The notes beneath the pieces were generated by a model, which saw only the letters and a list, made by a program, of their open reading frames with translations, did no database searches and was not told where the DNA came from. From the NCBI GenBank assembly GCA_018823415.1, contig JAHJIN010000345.1, forward strand, positions 1-64,000: DNA of 64,000 nucleotides. The letters are read 5' to 3'. The position numbers and the translations under genes are program-made. This DNA is from Chloroflexota bacterium. GTDB taxonomy: Bacteria; Chloroflexota; JAHJIN01. Shown piece after piece: positions 50,218 through 58,640 of this stretch. How positions within the stretch are numbered: the first letter of the stretch is position 1; every line of letters starts with the position of its first letter.

Positions 50218-51096
50218 CTACCGAATGACGTGCTTGTCCAGCCGGCGCGCCAGCCAGCGCGCGCTCAGCGAGAGGCCCAGGACCATGACCGTCAGCACCA
50301 GGGCCGAGGCATAGGCCCGGTCCTGCACGGCGGGAAAGGGCGTGCCGAGTTGGAAAAAGACGGCCAGCGGCAGCGACGCGGCCGGACCCAACAGCGAATC
50401 GGGCAGCCGGTCCGTATAGCCAGCGGTAAAGAGCACTGAGGCCGCGTCGCCGATGCCCCGGCCAAAGGCCAGCAGGCCGGCCGTCAGCAGCGCCGGCCCG
50501 GTCTGCCGCACCACCACCTTGAGCGCCGTTTCCAGCCGGGTTGCCCCCAGGCTCGCCGAGGCTTCTTTTAACGCCGAGGGCACCATGGCGATAGCCTCGT
50601 CCATGCCCCGGATCAGGATGGGCAGTTCCAGCAGGGCCAAGACGATGATACCCCCCAGCAGCGAGGCCCGCATCCCCAGCCAGAGCATGATGATAAAGCC
50701 AAAGGCCCCATAGACAATGCTGGGCACGCCCCACAACACGTCCAGGGCCAGGCGCGTCAGTTCGGCGCGGCGGGACCGGGCGGCATACAGTTGCAGGTAC
50801 AGGGCAATGGGCAGGCTGATGACCAGGGCCAGGGCTGTGGCGCCCCCGGCTAGGTATAGCGACCCGACAATGGCGTTGAGGATGCCGCCTTCTTTGCCCA
50901 GATAATACCCGCCTTTGGGCGTCTGGGTCACCATGTCCAGGGTCAGGGCCGGCAAGCCGCGCCAGATGACCGTCGCCAGGATCAGGATCAGGCTGCCCAG
51001 CACGATGGCCGTCGCGCCGATCATCAGCGTTTTGAAAAAGGACTCTTCCAGTTTCGCCGTACGCCTATTCCGTCGCCCATTGGTCCATTTGCTCAT
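50218..51096 (-). CDS. pstA: phosphate ABC transporter permease PstA
   Basis: 292 residues, six membrane helices. 'DVLWGVPSIVYGAFGFIIM' and the EAA-type loop 'KEASASLGATRLETALKVVV' are diagnostic of PstA/PstC, and its place between pstC and pstB together with the ~290-residue length identifies PstA. Four-base gap to pstC upstream. Confidence 0.95.
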   Translation of the reverse strand: MSKWTNGRRNRRTAKLEESFFKTLMIGATAIVLGSLILILATVIWRGLPALTLDMVTQTPKGGYYLGKEGGILNAIVGSLYLAGGATALALVISLPIALYLQLYAARSRRAELTRLALDVLWGVPSIVYGAFGFIIMLWLGMRASLLGGIIVLALLELPILIRGMDEAIAMVPSALKEASASLGATRLETALKVVVRQTGPALLTAGLLAFGRGIGDAASVLFTAGYTDRLPDSLLGPAASLPLAVFFQLGTPFPAVQDRAYASALVLTVMVLGLSLSARWLARRLDKHVIR

Positions 51097-51100
51097 TTGC

Positions 51101-52084
51101 TTATTCGCTCCGCACCAGCCGCATGAGGATCAGCCGGGACACGACGTTAAAGACCAGCACGATGCTCAGCAGGATCAGCGCCCCGCATAGCAGCGCCGCG
51201 TCGTACAGGGGAATGGACATCATCTCCCCATAGTTGTTGGCGATGAGCGCTGGCAGGGGATAGGCCGCGTCTAGGATCGAGTTGGGCACCTGGGGCACGT
51301 TGCCCACCACCATCAGCACGGCCATGGTCTCGCCAAAGGCCCGGGAAAAGCCCAGCACGATGGCGGCCATCACGCCCGGCCAGGCCCGGCGCAGCACCAC
51401 ATGCCGGATGGTCTGCCAGCGGGTGGCGCCCAGGGCCAGCGAGGCCTCGCGCAGCCCGTGAGGCACGGCGCGGATCACGTCTTGCGCCACGGCGATGATG
51501 ATGGGGAAAACCATCACCGCCAGCACCACGCCGCCGGCCAGTACGCTATACCCGGTGGGATTGTCGCTGCGAAACAGCGGGATAAAGCCCAGCCAGTCGC
51601 GCAAGGCCGGGGCCACGTGCTGCCCCACAAACGGCACGATGGTCAACACGCCCCAGATGCCATAGATCACTGATGGGATGCCGGCCAGCAGGTCCACCAG
51701 CGGGTTGACCAGGGCGCGGACGCGTGGCGACGCGTATTCTGCCATGTAGATGGCCGTGAGCAGCGACAAGGGCACGGCGATGATCATGGCTACGCCAGTG
51801 ACCCACAAGGTGCCGGCGATGAACGGATAAAAGCCAAACGCGCCCTGCAACGGGTGCCAGACCGTGGAAAACAGTAGCTCGTCCAGCGGCTTGATGGTGA
51901 GGATGGGCGCGGACCGCGCCAGGAGGGCGACCGCGATGACCGGGACCAGGAGCACCACCAGCCCGGTCAACAGCCCCATCGACCAGCCGGCCAGCCGGTC
52001 CTGGCGACGCCGGCTCGATGCGCGGGATGCCGATTTGTCTACCCGGCGATCCTGCTGGATGGCTAGTGGCAATGCCTCTTCCAT
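51101..52084 (-). CDS. pstC: phosphate ABC transporter permease PstC
   Basis: 327 residues, cytoplasmic basic N-terminus then six membrane helices. 'LLAGIPSVIYGIWGVLTIVP' and 'REASLALGATRWQTIRHVVL' are the PstC signatures. Pairs with PstA to form the channel. 25 bases after pstS. Confidence 0.95.
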   Translation of the reverse strand: MEEALPLAIQQDRRVDKSASRASSRRRQDRLAGWSMGLLTGLVVLLVPVIAVALLARSAPILTIKPLDELLFSTVWHPLQGAFGFYPFIAGTLWVTGVAMIIAVPLSLLTAIYMAEYASPRVRALVNPLVDLLAGIPSVIYGIWGVLTIVPFVGQHVAPALRDWLGFIPLFRSDNPTGYSVLAGGVVLAVMVFPIIIAVAQDVIRAVPHGLREASLALGATRWQTIRHVVLRRAWPGVMAAIVLGFSRAFGETMAVLMVVGNVPQVPNSILDAAYPLPALIANNYGEMMSIPLYDAALLCGALILLSIVLVFNVVSRLILMRLVRSE

Positions 52085-52109
52085 GATTCCTACCGCCTTT
52101 GTGACCCGT

Positions 52110-53084
52110 TCAGTCTAGCTGGCTCAATGCGGCGTCCAACTTGGCCTTGGGTAACGCAATGTACCCGGCCTCGTCCACGTATCTTTGCCCGTCGGTCAGG
52201 ACCCAGGCTAGAAAGGCTTTGACCAGACCGGTCGGCTGGCCCTTGGTCACCAGATTGAGGTCGCGCGCCGGCGGCGATGGATAGTGATTGGTGGCGACAG
52301 CGTTCACGGCCTGGGCCTTGGTATCGCAGGCTTCTTCGGGATCGGCCTGATTGTTGCCGTTGACGTCCAGCGGGACCACGCGGGCGCCAGCCACCGGCTG
52401 GCCGGTTTCGGCATCAAAGGCATAGTTCAGGTTGTTGTAGCCAACGCCCAGGGGGTCCTTGATGACGGCCTCCAGCACGCCGGGGTCGCCATACACGCCT
52501 ATACCCTTGAGGTCTTCTTGCTTTTTGCCCAGGTACGCGGCCCAGGTATCGGCGGCGCCGCAGGCGTCAGAGCGAGTAAAGACGTGGATGGGGTCTGTCA
52601 CCTCTGGCCGGCCCACCACCTGGCCCCAGGTAGTGATCTCGCCGGTGACATAGATACCCGTGATCGTCTCCTGGTTCAGTCCCGTCTGGCGCAGATCATC
52701 CCAGACCGGGTTCTTGTCGCTGATGGTGCAAAAGACGGCGTCCTTGACCACCGGCAGCCCAAAGGCACCCTTGTCGACTTCTTCCTGGTAGATGGCCCGG
52801 GATACCATGCCAATGTCTACCGCGCCAGATAGCGCGTCGGCCATGCCTTTGCCCGCGCCTCCGGCCGAGATGTCGAACCGGACATCGGGGTGCAGTTTCT
52901 GAAACTCTTCACTCCACTGCACCATCAAGGGATACAACGCCCAGGCGCCCGAGACCGTCACCGTCCCCCGCAACTGGCCCTCGGGGGTCGGCTGGCTGCT
53001 GGGCGACGGATCGCACGCCGTCAGGCTGCTCAAAAGGCCCAGCACGACGAGTATCAATCCGAGTTTGTTGATCCATGTGCGCAT
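52110..53084 (-). CDS. pstS: phosphate-binding lipoprotein PstS
   Basis: 324 residues. Lipobox 'LSSLTAC' at about residue 18-24 marks a lipoprotein, as in organisms without a periplasmic soluble form. 'GTVTVSGAWALYPLMVQW', 'ISAGGAGKGMADALSGAVDIGMVSR' (phosphate loop) and 'TRSDACGAADTWAAYLG' belong to PstS-type binding proteins. Transcribed from the Pho-box promoter at 53301-53359 across a 210-base leader that contains repeat family 2. Confidence 0.93.
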   Translation of the reverse strand: MRTWINKLGLILVVLGLLSSLTACDPSPSSQPTPEGQLRGTVTVSGAWALYPLMVQWSEEFQKLHPDVRFDISAGGAGKGMADALSGAVDIGMVSRAIYQEEVDKGAFGLPVVKDAVFCTISDKNPVWDDLRQTGLNQETITGIYVTGEITTWGQVVGRPEVTDPIHVFTRSDACGAADTWAAYLGKKQEDLKGIGVYGDPGVLEAVIKDPLGVGYNNLNYAFDAETGQPVAGARVVPLDVNGNNQADPEEACDTKAQAVNAVATNHYPSPPARDLNLVTKGQPTGLVKAFLAWVLTDGQRYVDEAGYIALPKAKLDAALSQLD

Positions 53085-53139
53085 TGTGCACCTCCTGCCG
53101 CGAGATACCTGATACTGCCAGGTCGGTGGTCTCCCCGTA

Positions 53140-53259
53140 GAGTGTTGCTGAGTATTTTACCGCCGAGAACGCCGAGTTCGCCGAGTTTTCCTTCTATTTC
53201 TCAGCGGTCTCCGCGTGCTCTACGGTTGAAAAAGTGGTCGTTTTCCTTCAACAACACTC
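53140..53259. repeat. MITE-like repeat family 2, full copy in the pstS leader
   Basis: 120 bp with 12-bp terminal inverted repeats GAGTGTTGCTGA / TCAACAACACTC (11 of 12 matching) around the palindromic core 'accgccgagaacgccgagttcgccgag...ctcagcggtctccgcgtgctctacggtt'. It has no coding capacity. Similar full copy at 59659-59773, core-only copy at 39022. Confidence 0.85.
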
Positions 53260-53300
53260 AAGAGGGAGACTATCCCAAGTCTGATCTCGACGTTATGCTG

Positions 53301-53357
53301 ATCATACCCGGGGGAAATGACAGGTGGTGTGATGGGGATGTGATAACGGTGTGACAG
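53301..53357 (-). promoter_or_regulatory. Pho-box promoter of the pst operon
   Basis: Minus strand, four contiguous 11-mers CTGTCACACCG, TTATCACATCC, CCATCACACCA, CCTGTCATTTC (53357 to 53314), seven bases, then -10 TATGAT (53306-53301). Same geometry as the TauE/SafE promoter. Predicted start near 53294. The 360-bp gap between pstS and the response regulator holds only this promoter and the two repeats. Confidence 0.8.
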
Positions 53358-53363
53358 ATGGGG

Positions 53364-53442
53364 CCTAACCAGCGAAATTCTTGTACAGCGAGCAAGAACT
53401 TGGAAGCATCAACCTGTTTGGCTCTAGTTGATCCAGGTTAGG
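53364..53442 (+). repeat. intercistronic palindromic repeat, family 1, copy C (inverted)
   Basis: 79 bp, one base after the response-regulator stop, in the opposite orientation to copies A, B and D. Has 'gaaattcttg-tacagcgag-caagaactt' as its central hairpin. Confidence 0.88.
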
Positions 53443-53443
53443 G

Positions 53444-54139
53444 TCAGTCTGAAGCAGGGGCGATGGACAGGCCGTAGCCCAGGCCGGGCACGGTCTCGAT
53501 ATAGTCGGAGGGATTGAGGTCGCCGGCGGCCTGGGCGATCTTGGCCCGCAAGCGACGCACCAACTGGCGCAGCATGTCGCGGTCGGCGCTTTCTGGCCCC
53601 CATACGTGGGCAATGATGGCATCGGCGGTGAGGATGTGGCCGGCGTTGAGTATGAAATAGTCTAGGAGCCGGGTTTCGAGGGCGGTCAGGGCCACCGGCT
53701 CGCCGGGATCGATGCACAACTCGCGGCGGCTGGGGTCCAGGGTCAACCGGCCCACGCGGCGCACGGCCGGCACCGGGGCCTGGCCCATGCGGCGCAGCAC
53801 GGCCTGCGCCCGGGCCACGAGCTGGCGCGGGCTAAACGGCTTGGTGATGTAATCGTCGGCGCCCAGCCCCAGGCCCCGCACGATGTCGTCTTCCTGGTCG
53901 CGCACCGTCAGCATGAGGATGGGCGTGGTGGCCTGCTCGCGGATGCGCCGGCAGATGGTAAAACCGTCGAATTGGGGCAGGTTCACGTCCAGCACGATGA
54001 GGTCGGGCTGCTCGGCCTCCCAGCGGTCCAGGGCCGTCTTGCCGTCATAGATTTGGACGGTCTCGAACCCGGCGCGGCGCAGGGTAAAGGCCACCACGTC
54101 CGACAGCACCCGGTCGTCGTCAATGATCAAGGCTTTCAT
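53444..54139 (-). CDS. phoB: OmpR/PhoB-family response regulator (probably PhoB/PhoP)
   Basis: 231 residues from the ATG at 54139, which overlaps the kinase stop by four bases. Receiver domain with acidic pair 'IIDDDRVL', phospho-acceptor Asp in 'LIVLDVNLPQFDG' (about 51), 'MLTVRDQ' and 'YITKPFSP' (Lys about 100). Winged-helix output 'LTALETRLLDYFILNAGHIL' ... 'YIETVPGLGYGL'. Its neighbours are pstSCAB and two Pho-box promoters, so control of phosphate starvation genes is the likely role. Confidence 0.92.
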   Translation of the reverse strand: MKALIIDDDRVLSDVVAFTLRRAGFETVQIYDGKTALDRWEAEQPDLIVLDVNLPQFDGFTICRRIREQATTPILMLTVRDQEDDIVRGLGLGADDYITKPFSPRQLVARAQAVLRRMGQAPVPAVRRVGRLTLDPSRRELCIDPGEPVALTALETRLLDYFILNAGHILTADAIIAHVWGPESADRDMLRQLVRRLRAKIAQAAGDLNPSDYIETVPGLGYGLSIAPASD

Positions 54140-55284
54140 GGCTCGCTCACCGTGGGCAGCGTGAACCAGAACGAACTGCCGCCGCCGGGCCGGTCGGCCA
54201 CGCCCACCTGACCGCCGTGAGCAGTCACAACGGCCTTGACCACCGACAGGCCCAGGCCCATGCCCACCTGGCCGTTGTTGTGGTTCGCGTCCAGGCGCAC
54301 GAACCGGCGAAACAACGAATCCCGGCCCCCGGGCGATACGCCCGGCCCCCGGTCGCTCACCGTCACCCAGATCCAATCTGCCGTGATGGCAGCGCTCACC
54401 GTGATCTCGGCGTCATCGGGACCGTATTTGCTGGCGTTGGACAGCAAGTTTACCATTACTTGCTCGATACGCCGGGGGTCTACCTGTACCAGGGGAAGGT
54501 TGGCTGGCAGGTCCACTGCCAGACATTGGCCGTGCCGGTCCAGCAGGGGTTTGATCAACCGCACAGCCTCGGCCATGATCGTGTCCAACTGACACGGGCG
54601 CGGGTGAACGCGAAAATGCCCGGTCTCGATGCTGGCGCTTTCCAGGAGATTGTCCACCAGTGCTTGCAGGTTCAGGATGCCCAGGTGCAAAGACCGCAGG
54701 AGCATGTGCAATTCGGCGGCGCTGAGGTCCGGCGATTGCTCCAGCAGCAACTCGATAGACGCGGCCAGGGCCGAAAGAGGGGTGCGGAACTCGTGGGCCA
54801 CGTTGGCGATCAGGTGTCCCATCAGGCGATGAACGGCCTCTTCTTCGCTGATGTCGCGAAAGACCAGGGCCACCCGGGCCGCGCCGCTTTCTGGCGGGAG
54901 CAGCCGGGCGCCGGTAATCGCCAGGATCGCCTGGCGGCCATCGCGCAACTCGACTGCAACTTTGGCGCGTTGGCCCGGCGGGGGGATGAGCTGGGAAAAG
55001 GGGGCGTCGGATTCCAGCGAGTGGAATACCTGGTCGCACGTCCAGCCAATGACCTGATCGCGCGCCCAGCCAGTGATCCGCTCGGCGCCGGGGCTGAAGA
55101 AGGTGATCCGGCCGTGCCGGTCCAGGGTGACAATGCCCTCCACCACCGCGTCCAGCAGGTGATCGGTCCAGGCCTTTTCCTGGCGCAACTCGACCAGGGT
55201 GCGCTTCAGGTCGGCCTGCACGGTCTCCAGGTCTGGGGCGATCTGGTCTTGCTTGGGGCCAGCGTCATCGATAGATGGAGACAA
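54136..55284 (-). CDS. PAS-containing sensor histidine kinase (PhoR-like, cytoplasmic)
   Basis: 382 residues from TTG at 55284 ('aaagg' nine bases upstream); the longer track frame runs antisense to nothing but overlaps the zinc-ribbon gene in another frame and lacks protein-like composition. PAS domain about 40-150 ('LLDAVVEGIVTLDRHGRITF'), H-box 'ANVAHEFRTPLSAL' near 178, N-box 'NLLSNASKYG' near 290, 'DRGPGV' and 'GLGLSVVKAVVTAHGG' G-boxes. A coiled coil precedes PAS. No membrane helix, so it probably senses through the Pst complex, as PhoR does via PhoU, or an internal signal. No phoU gene is in the cluster. Confidence 0.9.
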   Translation of the reverse strand: MSPSIDDAGPKQDQIAPDLETVQADLKRTLVELRQEKAWTDHLLDAVVEGIVTLDRHGRITFFSPGAERITGWARDQVIGWTCDQVFHSLESDAPFSQLIPPPGQRAKVAVELRDGRQAILAITGARLLPPESGAARVALVFRDISEEEAVHRLMGHLIANVAHEFRTPLSALAASIELLLEQSPDLSAAELHMLLRSLHLGILNLQALVDNLLESASIETGHFRVHPRPCQLDTIMAEAVRLIKPLLDRHGQCLAVDLPANLPLVQVDPRRIEQVMVNLLSNASKYGPDDAEITVSAAITADWIWVTVSDRGPGVSPGGRDSLFRRFVRLDANHNNGQVGMGLGLSVVKAVVTAHGGQVGVADRPGGGSSFWFTLPTVSEP

Positions 55285-55289
55285 GGTGG

Positions 55290-55619
55290 CTACCTTTGGC
55301 GTCGCCAGGACCAGTAGGCTGTGAGGATGCGCGCGCCCCGGGCCAGGGCTGCCAGCCCGCCGCCCACGCAGAGCAGCGCGATGAGCCAGCCCCACGTGGC
55401 GTCGCCGCCCAGTTGGTCCCAGATCAAGATGACAAATGGCCCCCCGATAATCAATGCCAGGCCCAGGATCAGGCTGCCGCCGGCGATGAGGACCATCTGG
55501 CGGGGCGAACCGGCGCCAATTTCCTGGGCCAGGTCCAGGCGCCCCTGACCGCAGCGTGGGCATGGCTCATCCTGGCCTGACAACAGGCCGCCGCAGGCAG
55601 GACAGGTCATCCGGGACAT
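55290..55619 (-). CDS. zinc-ribbon membrane protein, unknown
   Basis: 109 residues: N-terminal zinc ribbon 'CPACGGLLSGQDEPCPRCG' and two membrane helices (about 42-66 and 74-96). The start overlaps the tatA 3' end by 13 bases and the stop is six bases before the kinase TTG, so it is translated within the same operon. Function unknown. Confidence 0.75.
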   Translation of the reverse strand: MSRMTCPACGGLLSGQDEPCPRCGQGRLDLAQEIGAGSPRQMVLIAGGSLILGLALIIGGPFVILIWDQLGGDATWGWLIALLCVGGGLAALARGARILTAYWSWRRQR

Positions 55620-56053
55620 GGATCAACTCTCGGGGTTGGATTGAGTGGCAAAGGGCTCGCGTCTGCCGGGGCCGGCTCGTCGGGAAAAGGGGGCATGGAC
55701 TGGTCGGCCGGGTCATAGTCGTCCGGTGGGGTGGCGATGGGTGAGGGAATGGTCAGCGGGCGGTCAAAGACCGGGGGCGCCGGTGGGGCGGGTTCGGCCT
55801 CGGCCGACTCTTCGGTCGGCTCGCCGGCCGGGGTCGCAGCCTGTATGTTGGGGACCGATGGCCGGGCGCGCATAGCCGCCGCCGGTTCCTGAAGAATATC
55901 GGTGAACGAACCCGAGAATTCGTTGGTGATCTTGCGAAACTCGTTCAGGGCCTTGCCGGCAGTACGGGCCAGCTCGACCATGCGCTGGGGGCCAAAGACC
56001 AACAAGGCCACCGCCAGGATAACCAACAGTTCCGGCCAGCCAACGTCAAACAT
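55607..56053 (-). CDS. tatA: twin-arginine translocase subunit TatA/TatB
   Basis: 148 residues. Single N-terminal membrane helix 'WPELLVILAVALLVFGPQRM' with the family FGP hinge, an amphipathic helix ('ELARTAGKALNEFRKITNEF') and a long Pro-rich acidic tail. Gln after FGP and the tail length lean to TatB-like proteins, but single-gene systems use a dual-function TatA. No tatC nearby. Confidence 0.88.
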   Translation of the reverse strand: MFDVGWPELLVILAVALLVFGPQRMVELARTAGKALNEFRKITNEFSGSFTDILQEPAAAMRARPSVPNIQAATPAGEPTEESAEAEPAPPAPPVFDRPLTIPSPIATPPDDYDPADQSMPPFPDEPAPADASPLPLNPTPRVDPCPG

Positions 56054-56061
56054 TGTCCATC

Positions 56062-56141
56062 CCTAACCTGGATAAACTAGAGCCAACCAGATTGATGCTT
56101 GGGAAATTCTTGCTCGCTGTACAAGAATTTCACTGGTTAGG
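56062..56141 (-). repeat. intercistronic palindromic repeat, family 1, copy D
   Basis: 80 bp, CCTAACC...GGTTAGG. It starts eight bases from the tatA ATG and runs 12 bases into the end of yraN, so the yraN stop codon and last codons come from the repeat. The central hairpin 'aaattcttg-ctcgctgta-caagaattt' is intact. Confidence 0.9.
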
Positions 56142-56537
56142 CCCCATTATGGCGTGCTTGATATGATTGAGGTGCAAAACCCGACCGTCCGCCGACATGG
56201 TCAAGGCCACCACGTCGATGCGCCAGTTGGCACGTTCCAGTTCGTGTTCTTGCAAATAGGCCCAGGCCAGGGCCACGAGTTGGCGTGCCTTGGCCGGCGT
56301 GATGGATTCTTCGGGCGTGCCATAGGCCGACCCGCGGCGGGCCCGCACCTCCACAAAGACCCACGTCTCCTCACGCTCTTCGCGGGCGATAATATCCAGC
56401 TCGCCGCGAACGTCCCGGGTGGCGCGGCCCCGGGGCCGCCAGTTGCGATCGTGGATGCGATAGCCGTTTTGCGCCAGCCAATCGGCTGCGTGCGCCTCGC
56501 CCTGTCGTCCCAACGCCTGCCGACTGAGCGCAGTCAT
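56130..56537 (-). CDS. yraN: YraN/UPF0102 family endonuclease-like protein
   Basis: 135 residues. 'GRQGEAHAADWLAQNGYRI' then 'RGELDIIAREEREETWVFVEVRARRG' gives the E...D-x-I...E-V-R/K pattern of the PD-(D/E)XK-like UPF0102 fold (here VEVRAR). Commonly placed next to rnhB, as here, with a four-base overlap. The C-terminal 'GPNQ' is encoded by repeat copy D. Function in cells is not settled. Confidence 0.9.
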   Translation of the reverse strand: MTALSRQALGRQGEAHAADWLAQNGYRIHDRNWRPRGRATRDVRGELDIIAREEREETWVFVEVRARRGSAYGTPEESITPAKARQLVALAWAYLQEHELERANWRIDVVALTMSADGRVLHLNHIKHAIMGPNQ

Positions 56538-57175
56538 GGGGCCAGGTGCTCCCCGGCCAGGATGCGGCGAATGGGTTCAAACGTGCGCCGGTGCGCCGAA
56601 CAGGCCCCCTGTCGATTCAACGCCGTCCGGTGCGCCAAAGTACCATAGCCCTTGTGCTGGGCCAAGCCATAGCCCGGGTGCTGCGCGTCCAGCGCGACCA
56701 TCAGCCGGTCGCGGGTGACTTTGGCGATGATGGATGCGGCGGCAATGGCCAGGCAGTGTTGGTCGCCCTTGACGATGGCGCGCTGGGGCACGCGCACGGC
56801 CGGCAGGGTGACAAAATCGATGAGCAGGTGGTCGGGCGCGGGGACCAGTTGGGCCACGGCTTCTTGCATAGCCTGGCGCGTGGCCGGGACGATGCCCGCC
56901 TGGTCGATGACGGCCGGCGGCACGATGCCGACGCCCACGGCCCAGGCCCGATCCTGAACAACGTCGTACAAGGTGGCGCGCCGGGCCGGCGATAGCTGCT
57001 TCGAGTCGCGCACGCCGGCCTGCGTCAGCATCTCGACCGTCGCCGGGTCCAGGATCACCGCTGCGGCCACCACCGGGCCGGCCCAGGCGCCCCGGCCGGC
57101 CTCGTCGATGCCGGCCACGCGCGTGTAGCCGGCCTGGGCCAGGGCGGACTCTTGGAGCCAGGTGGGGCCAGTCAT
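56534..57175 (-). CDS. rnhB: ribonuclease HII
   Basis: 213 residues. First catalytic motif 'AGIDEAGRGAWAGPVVAAAV' (Asp-Glu; the usual GPLAGPV is GAWAGPV), second 'DSKQLSPARR', and Asp in 'HLLIDFV'. 'SIIAKVTRDRLM' follows. Removes ribonucleotides from DNA and RNA-DNA hybrids. The stop overlaps the yraN start. Confidence 0.95.
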   Translation of the reverse strand: MTGPTWLQESALAQAGYTRVAGIDEAGRGAWAGPVVAAAVILDPATVEMLTQAGVRDSKQLSPARRATLYDVVQDRAWAVGVGIVPPAVIDQAGIVPATRQAMQEAVAQLVPAPDHLLIDFVTLPAVRVPQRAIVKGDQHCLAIAAASIIAKVTRDRLMVALDAQHPGYGLAQHKGYGTLAHRTALNRQGACSAHRRTFEPIRRILAGEHLAP

Positions 57176-57263
57176 GGGCGGCCTGCCTCTCGCGAAAAGC
57201 AGGGCCTAGCTCTGGCTACGCCCTGCTATGACCCTGATCTGGCCGGGCCAGAACCAAAGACGT

Positions 57264-57388
57264 GTCAGCAGATTTAAGCGGATGCAAGTCGGGCGGATGA
57301 ATAAATCCGCTTGATTCGCTCAATCCGCTGATGACCAATCCGGGGGTGAAATCTCTCGTCCGAAAACAAGAATTTCATCGGCCAAGCC
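57264..57388. repeat. imperfect palindrome plus a decayed family 1 repeat end, upstream of rnhB
   Basis: The 213-bp gap between rplS and rnhB contains an imperfect inverted repeat of about 72 bp ('gtcagcagatttaagcggat' with 'aatccgctgatgac', 57264-57335). After it, 'acaagaatttcatcggccaagccct' (57366-57390) matches one end of repeat family 1 and abuts the rplS stop, as the other copies abut stops. I see no gene. Confidence 0.6.
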
Positions 57389-57742
57389 CTAGCGGCGGCG
57401 CCGTTCCTTCAGCCGGGCCTTTTTGCCCGTGAGGCCTCGCAAATAATACAACTTGGCCTGGCGCACCTTGGCGTGCCGGGTGACCTCGATCTTTTCGAGG
57501 CGCGGCGAGCGCAACAGGAATGTGCGCTCGACGCCCACGCCATGCGCGGCAATGCGGCGCACGGTAAAAGTGGCATTCTGGCCGCCGCGTTTGATCCTGA
57601 TGACCGTGCCCTCGAATACCTGCACGCGCTCTCGGTCGCCTTCTACGATGCGCACATGGACGCGAACGCTATCACCGGAGCGCAGATTGGGCAGATCGGC
57701 CTTGACGTACTGCGCCTCGACGGATTGCATCAAATCGACCAT
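57389..57742 (-). CDS. rplS: 50S ribosomal protein L19
   Basis: 117 residues from the ATG at 57742 with 'aaggag' eight bases upstream. '[25 protein letters not shown]' and '[20 protein letters not shown]' are diagnostic. Basic tail 'KERRRR'. Its own promoter is at 57811-57839. Confidence 0.97.
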   Translation of the reverse strand: MVDLMQSVEAQYVKADLPNLRSGDSVRVHVRIVEGDRERVQVFEGTVIRIKRGGQNATFTVRRIAAHGVGVERTFLLRSPRLEKIEVTRHAKVRQAKLYYLRGLTGKKARLKERRRR

Positions 57743-57810
57743 CACATATTCTCCTTGCGTACATCTGGATTACGAAATCGTGGCGCGGGACCCCGCGCCA
57801 ATTGATGCAC

Positions 57811-57839
57811 ATTATAGCCCAAAAGCGCACAAATGGCAA
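57811..57839 (-). promoter_or_regulatory. rplS promoter
   Basis: Minus strand TTGCCA, 17-bp spacer, TATAAT; the 60-base leader contains the hairpin GGCGCGGG-gtc-CCCGCGCC. Confidence 0.75.
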
Positions 57840-57846
57840 GGGCAAT

Positions 57847-58632
57847 TCAGGCGGTCAACAGTCGCAGCAGCGCCTCTCTGGTCTCGACAAAGGGCCGGCC
57901 CACGACCAATTCGCGGGCGCGGGGCCGGGGCAGCGGCACGTTCACCACGGCCTGGATGCGGCCGGGCCGGGGCGTCATCACGTACACCCGGTCCGACAGG
58001 AACACGGCCTCGTCCACGTCGTGGGTGATGAACAGGATGGTGTGCCGGAACCGCGCCCACACGCCCAGCAGCCAGCCTTGCAACTCGGCGCGGGTGAGGG
58101 CGTCCAGCGCGCCAAAGGGTTCGTCCAGCAGCATCACGTCATGATGGCACAGGAACGTGCGCAGCAGGGCCGCCCGCTGCCGCATGCCGCCCGACAGGGT
58201 CGCCGGGTAGGCGTTGTCAAAGCCGGCCAGCCCAAAGAGAGGCAACAGCTCCCTGGCCTCGGCGCGGGCCAACTCGCGCGATTGGCCAGCGATCTCGGGT
58301 CCCAGGATGGCATTGTCCAGCACGCTCCGCCAGGGCAGCAGCAGGTCGCGCTGGGGCATATAGGCCACGCACCCGGCCCGGCGCCGGGTCAGTTCGCCAT
58401 CCAGCCACACCTCGCCGCGATCCGGCTCTAATAGGCCGCAGATGATGTTGAACAGCGTGCTCTTGCCGCACCCGCTGGGACCGATGAGCGTGACAAACTC
58501 GCCGGCCCGGGCCGTCAGGCTCACGTCGGCGAGGGCCGACACCACACGCCCGTCGACGCGGAACGCCTTGCTCACCCCCCGCAGTTCCACTTTGTAGGGC
58601 ACGCCTGGCGTGGCAATTTGCCCTACACTCAT
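57847..58632 (-). CDS. thiZ: ABC transporter ATPase for thiamine precursor (ThiZ-like)
   Basis: 261 residues. Walker A 'GPSGCGKSTLFNIICG', signature 'LSGGMRQRAALLRTFL', Walker B 'DVMLLDEPFGALDALTR', H-loop 'FITHDVDEAVFLSDRVYVM', the nitrate/taurine/HMP importer class. The ATG at 58632 is eight bases after the thiY stop; a GTG at 58644 overlapping that stop (GTGA) is an alternative. Neither has a clear ribosome binding site. Confidence 0.9.
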   Translation of the reverse strand: MSVGQIATPGVPYKVELRGVSKAFRVDGRVVSALADVSLTARAGEFVTLIGPSGCGKSTLFNIICGLLEPDRGEVWLDGELTRRRAGCVAYMPQRDLLLPWRSVLDNAILGPEIAGQSRELARAEARELLPLFGLAGFDNAYPATLSGGMRQRAALLRTFLCHHDVMLLDEPFGALDALTRAELQGWLLGVWARFRHTILFITHDVDEAVFLSDRVYVMTPRPGRIQAVVNVPLPRPRARELVVGRPFVETREALLRLLTA

Positions 58633-58640
58633 CTGTGTCG

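Noticed and set aside
54217-55317. Plus-strand ORF of 366 residues
   Set aside because: Antisense shadow of the histidine kinase.
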